Assembly (NCBI RefSeq): GCF_000090795.2
Contig: NW_003546341.1
Location: forward strand, 114,584-145,497
Length of the DNA stretch: 30,914 nt
Direction: 5' to 3'
Origin: Amphimedon queenslandica
Taxonomy: Eukaryota; Porifera; Demospongiae; Haplosclerida; Niphatidae
Shown here in pieces: positions 1 through 7,843 of the stretch; within the stretch, counting starts at the first letter, position 1, and each line of letters begins with the position of its first letter. The position numbers and the translations under genes are program-made. A model generated the notes under the pieces. It searched no databases and was not told the DNA's origin. It worked only from the letters and a program-made list of their open reading frames with translations.

Positions 1-127
1 TTTTGTCACGCAAATAAAGGATAACTATTGCTATAATACTTTGCAGTTTCATGAGATGGCAATGTATAGTTTTCCTAAAACAAGTGTCCGAAAATTGATG
101 GTGTACGATCATTGATAATGTACTCTA

Positions 128-441
128 TATTGAGAGGCTGGAGAGAGAGAGAGAGAGAGGGAGAAAGTTAATGGAACTGAGAGGTGACTGGCTGAGCATC
201 AGTTGGGATAAAAACTCATTATGTGTTTGGAAACATAACAAGAAGAAGAGGAGGAGGAAGAAGGTTAAAGGGAGGTGTGATACTTGTACAGAAATAAGAG
301 AAGATAGAGGAGAGAGAGAGAAGAGAAGAGAAAGAATGGAGTAGGGAAAAAATTTAGTTGTGAAAATAGAAGAGGAGACTGAGAGAGAAGGAGAAAGACG
401 GTGAGTGGGACTTTAAAAGTAAAAGAGAAAGTCGTAGAGCA
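128..441. repeat. Left copy of array-flanking duplicated block
   Basis: This purine-rich block matches 10581-10885 in the same orientation. Shared landmarks in the same order are ATATTGAGAGGCTGGAGAGA, a 'ggtgactgg' stretch, GTTGGGATAAAAACT, TGTGTTTGGAAACATAACAA, a GAAGAGGAGGAGG run and finally GGGACTTTAAAAGTAAAAGA followed by GAAAGTCGTAGAGCAA. The similarity stops just after that. The two copies bracket the whole TRAF-like array. I see no convincing coding potential in it; the short open frames are purine-repeat artefacts. Confidence 0.8.
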
Positions 442-570
442 ATCTATTACAGTGACTATTATTTTACTGCTTGCTCTATTGCTAAAGAAGGGAGAGAGAG
501 AGAGAGAACTAGGGTGGAGAGAGATGATGATAAATAATTCTTATAACCCTCTTGTTATTTTACTCTGCAG

Positions 571-836
571 TATATGCAAGATATGCTGGTAACATTAGAA
601 GAGAGTATTGTCACATTCCTCATTCTGACTATTGTCAAAAGAGAGCTGAGGTGTGTAGCAATAAAACAATCACTTATTATCATCGACTTGTTTATTTTTG
701 CTTAGGTTTTGAAGAGTTTTTTAAAAGTGCACAGGATCTATTGCACATCAGAGTTTCATATTATGAAGAACCTGCAAGAAATAATATTGAAAAGGAAATA
801 TCACTCCTCACTGATAATAAAATACCATCAGAGTAA
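571..836 (+). pseudogene. C-terminal remnant of an HD-superfamily phosphohydrolase-like gene
   Basis: Two exons are visible: 571-650 (after CTCTGCAG, ending at GAG|GTGTGT) and 706-836 (after TTGCTTAG, stop TAA 834-836), joined in phase 0. The peptide begins YARYAGNIRREYCHIPHSDY, then QKRAE|VLKSFLKVHRIYCTSE, then EEPARNNIEKEISLL. This matches the C-terminal pattern I know from predicted metal-dependent HD phosphohydrolases (Y..Y...IR.EY.HvPd..Y...Ra.VL..FL...iY.T..f....E..AR.Nl..Ei..L). The first half of exon 2 reads in one frame and the EEPARNN part in another, so a one-base frameshift lies near 760-765. The catalytic HD residues would be further upstream and are not in the window. It is probably a broken gene end, or an intact gene with a sequence error. 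The family call rests on pattern memory only. Confidence 0.55.
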
Positions 837-840
837 TCTG

Positions 841-1103
841 TAGTTGTTTTTTGTTCATTCATTACTCAGTTAGTTTCACATATCATAATCATTAATTTTT
901 TATTAATATTGGTATTTATATGCATGTCAGCAGTGACTATTCCACTTAATTTTTGACTCTCAGTTTATCTTGCAATAATGATAGAGGTGTCTTAATTCAT
1001 TTGTGGTCAGATGGGTGGTCAGTGGTTTTTGATAACAGTCACATGAGAGTTATTATAGCTATACACTTTTGTCTCGGCAGGGCCCTTTCACTGTTTGAAT
1101 ATC
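841..1103 (+). promoter_or_regulatory. Upstream region of TRAF-like gene 1
   Basis: AT-rich non-coding DNA. It contains AACAGTCACATGA at 1034-1046, about 70 bp before the ATG. The same 13-mer occurs 73 bp before gene 2 (2483-2495) and 62 bp before gene 4 (6013-6025). Its core CACATG is an E-box-like hexamer. It may be a shared promoter element, or merely duplicated sequence. Confidence 0.4.
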
Positions 1104-2315
1104 ATGTCTTGCTTCAGCAAAGAAGAGCTTGTATTTGTTAAAGAGCTGCCGGACCATGTGCAGCTAGAGTGTCCAATTTGTCTCTACATCTTGACAGATC
1201 CTCATCTGGTGAGCTGCTGTGGATATAATTTCTGTGGGTCTTGTATTGAGAGAGTAAAAAAAAAGAAAAGGATCCTGTCCTATGTGCAAAAAGAAGAAGT
1301 ATCAATTTATGGTGAATAAGGAACGCATTCGTATTATCAATGGATTGGAGGTCTACTGCAGTAATGTGAAGAAAGGATGTCAATGGAAAGGAGAATTGAA
1401 GAATATGTCTACTCATCTTAATAAAGAGAAGAGAGAAGGAGAATGTCAATATGAAAAAGTAAAGTGCCAATATGAGGAATGTCAAGAGAGAATGCAGCGT
1501 AGATATCTGAAGAGGCATAAAGATAAGGAATGTCCTCAACGTCCGTTTGAATGCGAACATTGTGGGGAAGAAGGCACGTTCCTCTCTATTACAAAAAATC
1601 ATTATAAAGAGTGTTGCTGGTATCCTGTTACTTGTCCTAGAGGATGTGCTTCTACTACTATGCCACGATTTAATCTCAAGCATCATATTGATAATCAGTG
1701 TCCATTAGAGCCAGTAGATTGTGCGTTTAGTTGGGCTGGTTGTAATGATAAGCCATTACGTAAAGATGTACATGTACACACTGCTGATACTAAACACATG
1801 ACACTGTTAGCTGTAGCTTGTGGACAATTGAAGAAAGAGAATGAACAAATAAAAGAAGACAATGAGAAAATAAAATTTGAGGTCAAGACAAAAGCAAAAT
1901 TCAAATTTCACATTCATACTGCCATAGCCAATGGTTTATCAATTCCATTATTACCAATTGATGTAACTTTAAATCTTCGTACACCATCTCTAAGAGCTGT
2001 TTATTTTTATAGCAATGTTTGTGGACAGTACATGTCAGTTAGACTATATACGAGTCACAATATGTACCTTATCATATTACTTGCATTCCACGAGAGAATT
2101 TTGATGCCTTTAAACCAAGTCTTCCTAAAATATTTGCAAAATATAACAATGAGGATATACCATTAATAGAAGACACTGAATCTACTTATAAACAATTATC
2201 TTGTGATGTCTTTGATACCATTAATAGCTGTGATGATCCTCTGCCTACTGGAATAATTAGAAGAAAAAGATACATAAATCTTTGTGAAAGAACTGTTAGA
2301 ATTTATGCTAAGTAA
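1104..2315 (+). pseudogene. TRAF-like gene 1 (RING, TRAF zinc fingers), two frameshifts
   Basis: It starts MSCFSKEELVFVKELPDHVQ and follows its intact neighbours throughout. The RING begins normally (CPIC, then CCGYNFCGSC), but around 1255-1271 an A-rich run is one base longer than in paralogues, and the original frame ends at 1319. The coding frame resumes from about 1282 with all TRAF-type fingers and a coiled coil (LKKENEQIKEDNEKIKFEV). A second shift, one base missing, lies at about 2091-2105 (CACGAGAGAATTTTGATGCC against a 21-base paralogue segment); after it the paralogous C-terminal frame continues to a TAA at 2313-2315. The second lesion also occurs in the relic at 5524-5843, so it is not a random read error. 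The first lies in a homopolymer and could be. The RING His is Tyr here too. Probably a pseudogene. Confidence 0.8.
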
Positions 2316-2555
2316 TGAATGATATTGTGCATTGACTTGCTATAGTATTTACTGCTGCTATTATTAATTTAATATCATGCTTGAATGTGCAAATTTTGAT
2401 TGCTTTAGATCTAATCTTTCCAAAATACTATGGTAAACAGACTAACTGCTCACTTATGCACATTCTTTTGATTACTTGTCACAACAGTCACATGAACTGG
2501 TATAGTTCGCCTTTAGTGCCCCTGATTTTTGCCCTAGCTTTTACCCCTTTTAAAC

Positions 2556-3707
2556 ATGTCTCAGTTCAGCAAAGAAGAGCTTTCATTTGTTAAAGAAGTA
2601 CCTGAACAGATTGAGATAGAGTGTCCAGTTTGTCTTGATATCTTGACAGATCCTCATCTGGTGACTTGCTGTGGACATAATTTCTGTGGGTCTTGTATTG
2701 AGAGAGTAAAAGCTGGTGATGGACCTTGTCCTATGTGTAAAGAGAAGAAATACCAATCATTTATCGATAAAAAGTGCTCACGTATTATCAATGGATTGGA
2801 GGTCTACTGTAATAATAAAAAGAAAGGATGTCAATGGAAAGGAGAATTGAAGAATATGTCTACTCATCTTAATAAAGAGAAGAGAGAAGGAGAATGTGAA
2901 TATGAAGAAGTGAAGTGTCGATATGAGAAATGTCAAGAGAGAAAGCAACGTAAGCACATTAAACTTCATGAGGATCATAGATGTCCTCAACGTATAGTTG
3001 AATGCAAATATTGTGGAGGTAAAGGCACGTTCCTCTTTATTACAAAGGATCATTATGAGGAATGCAGGCAGTATCCTGTTACTTGTCCCAATAAATGTTT
3101 ATCTACTAATATGCCACGATATAAGCTCAAGTATCACATCAGCAAGTGTCCATTAGAGCAAGTAGATTGTGTGTTTAGTTGGGCTGGTTGTAATGATAAG
3201 CCATTACGTAAAGACATAGATGAACACACTGCTGATACTAAACACATGACACTATTAGCTGCAGCCTGTGGACAATTGAAGAAAGATGTTGAAATACTAA
3301 AATATGAAAACGCAACTTTGAAGTATCACATTCACAGTGCTGTAGCTGATAATTCATATCCATCATTACCAATTGATATTACAGCAGAAAGTGGAGTAGT
3401 TCATTTCTATTCTGGCCCATGTGGACGACACATGTCAGCTAGAATAATAGAAGGAGGCCTCTTTGCGGAGACCTTCATGCTAATAGCATTTCATGAAGGA
3501 ATATTTGATGCCAATTTTCAACCGAAGCTTTCTAAAATATTTGCAAAAAATAACAATACAGATGCACCATTGATAACAGACACAGAAGCTACTTATAAGC
3601 AATTGCCTAATGATGTCCTTGGCACCATTACCAACTGCAATAATCTTCCACCTGGAGTAATTAAAAAAAATATAGACCATTTGTCATACACAATTTATGC
3701 AATTTAG
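2556..3707 (+). CDS. TRAF-like RING/zinc-finger protein 2 (383 aa)
   Basis: Intronless gene with start MSQFSKEELSFVKEVPEQIE. The RING at about 23-61 is a full C3HC4 set: C23, C26, C39, H41, C44, C47, C58, C61. It is followed by TRAF-type zinc fingers, e.g. C85-C92-H104-C114 and C121-C126-H138-C143, with about three more to residue ~235; then a short coiled coil (~245-270) and a C-terminal domain resembling a shortened TRAF-C/MATH domain (FYSGPCGRHMSARI, then AFHEGIFD). In known TRAFs the RING and first fingers support ubiquitin ligation and TRAF-C binds receptor tails; here that role is inferred. Unlike genes 3 and 4 it keeps the canonical RING histidine. AATAAA at 3731-3736 is a plausible polyadenylation signal 24 bp after the stop. 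Confidence 0.9.
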   Translation: MSQFSKEELSFVKEVPEQIEIECPVCLDILTDPHLVTCCGHNFCGSCIERVKAGDGPCPMCKEKKYQSFIDKKCSRIINGLEVYCNNKKKGCQWKGELKNMSTHLNKEKREGECEYEEVKCRYEKCQERKQRKHIKLHEDHRCPQRIVECKYCGGKGTFLFITKDHYEECRQYPVTCPNKCLSTNMPRYKLKYHISKCPLEQVDCVFSWAGCNDKPLRKDIDEHTADTKHMTLLAAACGQLKKDVEILKYENATLKYHIHSAVADNSYPSLPIDITAESGVVHFYSGPCGRHMSARIIEGGLFAETFMLIAFHEGIFDANFQPKLSKIFAKNNNTDAPLITDTEATYKQLPNDVLGTITNCNNLPPGVIKKNIDHLSYTIYAI

Positions 3708-3811
3708 CTTGATTTGAATTTATTAAATTAAATAAAACTTATGTCACTCTACAGTATGGGAGGGCTAATGAGCAGATGAGCTTACAATTGACAATTTTAA
3801 ATTTTCATTCT

Positions 3812-3850
3812 GTTACCATTGGTAACACTAACTGCAAACAAGGGCGGGGC
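3812..3850 (+). promoter_or_regulatory. Putative promoter elements of TRAF-like gene 3
   Basis: GTTACCATTGGTAAC at 3812-3826 is a perfect 6-bp inverted repeat with a 3-bp spacer, containing ATTGG (an inverted CCAAT core). AGGGCGGGGC at 3841-3850 is a GC-box-like motif ending 18 bp before the ATG. Genes 2 and 4 have neither, so gene 3 may be expressed differently. Confidence 0.35.
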
Positions 3851-3867
3851 TGGTCTAGCAAATAGCA

Positions 3868-5100
3868 ATGGCTCAGTTCAGCAAAGAAGAGCTTTCATTC
3901 GTTAAAGAAGTACCCAAACAGATCGAAATAGAGTGTCCAGTTTGTCTTAATATCTTGACAGATCCTCATCTGGTGAGCTGCTGTGGATATAATTTCTGTG
4001 GGTCTTGTATTGAGAGAGTAAAAGCTAGAAATGGACCCTGTCCTATGTGTAAAGAGAAGGAATATCAATCTTTAATCGATAAGAAGTGTTCACGTATTAT
4101 CAATGGATTGGAGGTCTACTGCAGTAATAAGGAGAAAGGATGTCAATGGAAAGGAGAATTGAAGAATATGTCTACTCATCTTAATAAAGAGAAGAGAGAA
4201 GGAGAATGTCAATATGAAGAAGTAAAGTGTCGATATGAGAAATGTCAAGAGAGAAAGCAACGTAGATATCTTAAGTATCATGAAGATAGAGAATGTTATC
4301 AACGTCGGTTTCAATGCCAATACTGTGGGGTAATAGGTACATTCCTCTTTATTACAAAGGATCATTATGAGGAATGCAGGCAGTATCCTGTTACTTGTCC
4401 TAATATATGCTCATCTAATAAAGTACCACGAGGTAGTCTCACTGCTCACGTTAATCATCAGTGTCCATTGCAGCCAGTAGATTGTGTGTTTAGTTGGGCT
4501 GGTTGTAATGATAGGCCATTACGTAAAGATGTACATGTACACACTGCTGATACTAAACACATGACACTATTAGCTGTAGCTTGTGGACAACTGAAGATAG
4601 AAAATGAACAAATAAAAGAAGAAAATGAAGTAATGAAAAAAGAAGTCAAGGCAATAAAGGAAGAAAACAATGAAGTAGCAGAAGAAGTCACAATTTTAAA
4701 GAATCAAGTTCATCATGCCATAGCTAATGATTCATATCCATTGCTACCAATATTGGTTGATGTAGGAGGTACAGCAACTCATTTTTATACAAGTGTATGT
4801 GGATGGCACATGTCAGCTAGAATAATGGAGAATGAAGATTATTCAAAGTGTTATATATTACTTGGATTTCATGAAGGAAAATTTGATAGATTTAATCCAA
4901 AACTACCAAAAATAAAGTATGACTATGAAGGCACACCAATCACTCTCTTAGATGATGCTGAAGCTGCCCGTGCATCAAAATTACCTCATGATGCTCTAAA
5001 TTCAGTTGTTTACAGAGGTGGTCTTTTTTCTCAGTCATTAGGAGTATTGATAAGAGAAATTGATGTTTATTGTTTTAATACTGTAGTGAGAATATTTTAG
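3868..5100 (+). CDS. TRAF-like RING/zinc-finger protein 3 (410 aa), His-less RING
   Basis: Intronless. It starts MAQFSKEELSFVKEVPKQIE. The RING has all seven cysteines (C23, C26, C39, C44, C47, C58, C61), but position 41 is Tyr (CCGYNFC), so the C3HC4 histidine ligand is absent. About five TRAF-type fingers follow to ~residue 235. The coiled coil is the longest in the array (~245-285; repeated KEEN(E/N) units). The C-terminal domain is MATH-like (HFYTSVCGWHMSARI, GFHEGKFDRFNPKLP) and ends LLREID-like then VVRIF. This C-terminus is closest to pseudogene 9371-9942, and the 3' flanks of the two also align, so they form a subfamily. Loss of the His need not unfold the domain but may weaken or abolish E3 activity. 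AATAAA occurs at 5231-5236. Confidence 0.9.
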   Translation: MAQFSKEELSFVKEVPKQIEIECPVCLNILTDPHLVSCCGYNFCGSCIERVKARNGPCPMCKEKEYQSLIDKKCSRIINGLEVYCSNKEKGCQWKGELKNMSTHLNKEKREGECQYEEVKCRYEKCQERKQRRYLKYHEDRECYQRRFQCQYCGVIGTFLFITKDHYEECRQYPVTCPNICSSNKVPRGSLTAHVNHQCPLQPVDCVFSWAGCNDRPLRKDVHVHTADTKHMTLLAVACGQLKIENEQIKEENEVMKKEVKAIKEENNEVAEEVTILKNQVHHAIANDSYPLLPILVDVGGTATHFYTSVCGWHMSARIMENEDYSKCYILLGFHEGKFDRFNPKLPKIKYDYEGTPITLLDDAEAARASKLPHDALNSVVYRGGLFSQSLGVLIREIDVYCFNTVVRIF

Positions 5101-5442
5101 ATATTTATTTTTATGAATTTAAACAATTGAAATGCATAACAATGATACGCCGGTAGCTTGCAATTGCAATCGACCATCAAATGCAAAGTTTAAATTTATG
5201 AAGATTATGTTCAGAAAAATATGAGAGAAAAATAAATAATAATAATAATTACATTAATAAATTATCATTATCAGTCAATACAATAAGAAAAAAAATTTAA
5301 CAATTATTATGCTGTCATTAACACTTAAACAGTCATATTGGGGGACAATTATTGCATGAATTAGAAATGCGTGATCAAGCACAAGACTGTACATGTACAT
5401 CATTCATAATCGTTAAAATTTCTAAGTCTTACATATATACAG
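5101..5442. other. 3' flank of gene 3 with AT-rich repeat copy A
   Basis: Non-coding. About 5105-5205 is a close copy of 9950-10050 (shared landmark CCGGTAGCTTGCAATTGCAA). About 5197-5330 is one of three copies of an AT-rich segment (TTTATGAAGATTATG..., AAAATAAATAATAATAA, TATTATGCTGTCATTAACAC), also at 9196-9370 and 10048-10230. No gene is seen. Confidence 0.6.
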
Positions 5443-5522
5443 AGACAACCAGTATAACATGCAACAGAAGCTTAAACAGTCGTATATAAATTTAATTCTG
5501 GCTCTTCACATTTACCAGGATG
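5443..5522 (-). pseudogene. Transposed fragment of the Ig-receptor short-tail exon
   Basis: These 80 bp match 12376-12455, the end and 3'UTR of the short-tail form of the receptor. On the minus strand they encode HPGKCEEPELNLYTTV then TAA, against HPGKCGEPELNLYTTV in the receptor. The codon for E/G is the only amino-acid change; two other changes are synonymous. The match stops at ~5522 and TRAF-like gene sequence starts at ~5524, giving a precise chimeric junction. No TM or upstream exon is present, so it cannot be expressed as a receptor. Confidence 0.8.
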
Positions 5523-5523
5523 G

Positions 5524-5843
5524 CCAGTTTATTTTCATAGCAATGTTTATGGACAGTACATGTCAGTTAGATTGTTTATGAGTCACAATATGTACCTCGT
5601 CATATTACTTGCATTCCATGTGAGAATTTTGATGCCTTTAAACCAAGTCTTCCTAAAATATTTGCAAAATATAACAATGAGGATATACCATTGATAGAAG
5701 ACACTGAATCTACTTATAAACAATTACCTCATGATGTCCTTGATACCATTAGTAGCTGTGATGATCCTCTGCCAACTGGAGTAATTAGAAGAAAAAGATA
5801 CATAAATCTCTGTGAAGGAACTGTTAGAATTTATGCTAAGTAA
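5524..5843 (+). pseudogene. TRAF-like 3'-end relic (copy of gene 1 tail)
   Basis: It aligns with the end of gene 1 (about 1996-2315) from the coding for YFHSNVYGQYMSVRL-like residues to the TAA at 5841-5843. It carries the same one-base deletion (GCATTCCATGTGAGAATTTT at 5611-5630). The copy continues past the stop through the intergenic spacer to the start of gene 4 (5844-6074 matches 2316-2555), so the duplicated unit was gene tail + spacer + start of next gene. This is the signature of unequal crossing-over. Confidence 0.8.
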
Positions 5844-6074
5844 TGAATGATACTGTGCATTGTCTTGCTATAGTCTTTATTGCTGCTATTATGTTAATTT
5901 AATATTTTAATTGAATGTGCAAATTTTGATTGTTTTAGATCTAATCCTTCCAAAATGCTATGGTAAACAGACTGACTGCTCACTTATGCACATTCTTTTG
6001 ATTACTTGTCACAACAGTCACATGAACTGGTATAGTTCACCTTTTAGTGCCCTTGACTTTTGCCCCTTTTAAAC

Positions 6075-7313
6075 ATGTCTCAGTTCAGCAAAGAAGAGCT
6101 TTCATTCGTTAAAGAAGTGCCTGAACAGATTGAGATAGAGTGTCCAGTTTGTCTCCACATCTTGACAGATCCTCACCAAGTGACTTGCTGTGGATATAAT
6201 TTCTGTGGGTCTTGTATTGAGATAATAAAAGCTAGGAATGGACCCTGTCCTATGTGTAAAGAGAAGGAATATCAATCATTTATCGATAAGAAGTGTTCAC
6301 GTATTATCAATGGATTGGAGGTCTACTGCAGTAATAAGGAGAAAGGATGTCAATGGAAAGGAGAATTGAAGAATATGTCTACTCATCTTAATAAAGAGAA
6401 GAGAGAAGGAGAATGTCAATATGAAGAAGTGAAGTGTCGATTTAAGGAATGTCAAGAGAGAAAGCAACGTAAATATCTTAAGGATCATGAAGATAAAAAA
6501 TGTCTTCGACGTCCATTTTATTGTGAATATTGCTTGGAAGGAGGCACAATTCTCTCTGTACGGTATCATTATGAGGAATGCAGGAGGTATCCTGTTACTT
6601 GTCCCAATAAATGTTCACCTACTAATATGCCACGAGGTAGTCTCACTGCTCATATCAATGAGTGTCCATTAGAGCCAGTAGATTGTGTGTTTAGTTGGGC
6701 TGGTTGTAATGATAAGCCATTACGTAAAGATGTACATATACACACTGCTGATACTAAACACATGACACTATTAGCTGTAGCTTGTGGACAACTGAAGATA
6801 GAAATTGAACAAATAAAAGAAGAAAATGAGAAAATGAAAGAAGAAAATGAGTTAATTAAACAACATGTCGGGATACTACAAAATGAAAATGCAATTTTAC
6901 CAATTTTAAAGGACCCTGTTCACAATGCCACAGTTCCTAATTCTTATCCATTATTACCAATTGAGATTCGAATGAAAAATAAAACAACAGTTTATTTCTA
7001 CACTGGTGCATGTGGGCGACACATGTCAGCTAGGATATTAGACACAGGAGGCTGGAATGCCTTACTATTTGCATTTCATGAAGGAAAATTTGATAAACAT
7101 AATCCTCAACTACCTAATATATTTTTCAAATATCAGTTTGACGGTATTAATGTACTACCATTTAAAGTCTTAGACGACATTGAAGCTACTTATGAGCTAT
7201 TACCTGATGATGTACTTGATACCATTACTGGTATTGATGATATTCCATCTGGAGTTACGATTAAAAAAAATTTACCTTGTTCTGTTCCCATGATTAAAAT
7301 TTATTCAGAGTAG
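6075..7313 (+). CDS. TRAF-like RING/zinc-finger protein 4 (412 aa), His-less RING
   Basis: Intronless. ATG 6075 is chosen because MSQFSKEELSFVKEVPEQIE aligns with the neighbours; a few more in-frame codons upstream lack an ATG. The RING has seven cysteines with Tyr at the His position (CCGYNFC), followed by about five TRAF-type fingers; the third finger (FYCEYCLEGGTILSVRYHYEEC) is divergent. The coiled coil is extended (EQIKEENEKMKEENELIKQH). The C-terminal MATH-like domain has FYTGACGRHMSARI and AFHEGKFDKHNPQLP and ends KIYSE. The 3'UTR (TAGTGGTAGTG...) and C-terminus pair it with gene 5. A ubiquitin-ligase or adaptor role is inferred from the family; ligase activity is uncertain without the His ligand. 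Confidence 0.9.
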   Translation: MSQFSKEELSFVKEVPEQIEIECPVCLHILTDPHQVTCCGYNFCGSCIEIIKARNGPCPMCKEKEYQSFIDKKCSRIINGLEVYCSNKEKGCQWKGELKNMSTHLNKEKREGECQYEEVKCRFKECQERKQRKYLKDHEDKKCLRRPFYCEYCLEGGTILSVRYHYEECRRYPVTCPNKCSPTNMPRGSLTAHINECPLEPVDCVFSWAGCNDKPLRKDVHIHTADTKHMTLLAVACGQLKIEIEQIKEENEKMKEENELIKQHVGILQNENAILPILKDPVHNATVPNSYPLLPIEIRMKNKTTVYFYTGACGRHMSARILDTGGWNALLFAFHEGKFDKHNPQLPNIFFKYQFDGINVLPFKVLDDIEATYELLPDDVLDTITGIDDIPSGVTIKKNLPCSVPMIKIYSE

Positions 7314-7843
7314 TGGTAGTGTATATAAATCATAATACATGTTTTTGTGAACAAATTGATTTAAACAAACTTTTGAAAATTACAAAATGGGAGGACTAAT
7401 AAATCGTGCACCGCACGTCATACCATCACCAACTGTGATTGTTTTCCACCTGGAGTAATTAGAAGGAAAAAATGGATCCTCATAGAGGGACTGTTGCAAT
7501 TTTTACAAAGTAATGAATGATACTGTGCATTGACTCCTAGTCTTTATTGCTGCTAATTTTAATTTTAATTCATTACTTCCAAACTTTTTTATTGCCATTA
7601 TAGTTGCTATGTATGGCCAAATTTTATAGAAAAACATCATTATTTGATAATGCATTAATTGTGCTTAGTTGCAGGATGATTGTGAATGAAAACTATGCAC
7701 AGTTTATCTTATATTACACTCATAATGTAATGATTGCAAACTTTGTTATCACAAGGTACAATTTCATAGTAACAGATCATCTTTCAGCATAAACAGAGCA
7801 CTTATAATGTTCAGTCTGCACTCACAGCCCTTGCAGCTCTCTC
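7314..7843 (+). other. Spacer with a second TRAF 3'-end relic (~7417-7513)
   Basis: From about 7417 (ATACCATCACCAACTGTGATTG) through CACCTGGAGTAATTAGAAGG to the TAA at 7511-7513 and on to ~7560 (AATGAATGATACTGTGCATTG), the sequence matches the last ~95 coding bases and 3' flank of gene 1 and of the relic at 5524. The reading frame is degenerate. The rest is AT-rich and becomes the upstream region of gene 5; AACAGATCAT at 7771, 73 bp before the ATG, is a weak version of the shared AACAGTCACATGA element. Confidence 0.6.

Noticed and set aside
1138..1686. Long antisense open frame across TRAF-like gene 1 and similar ones in each paralogue
   Set aside because: They recur antisense at the same place in each TRAF-like copy because of the shared coding sequence; shadow frames.
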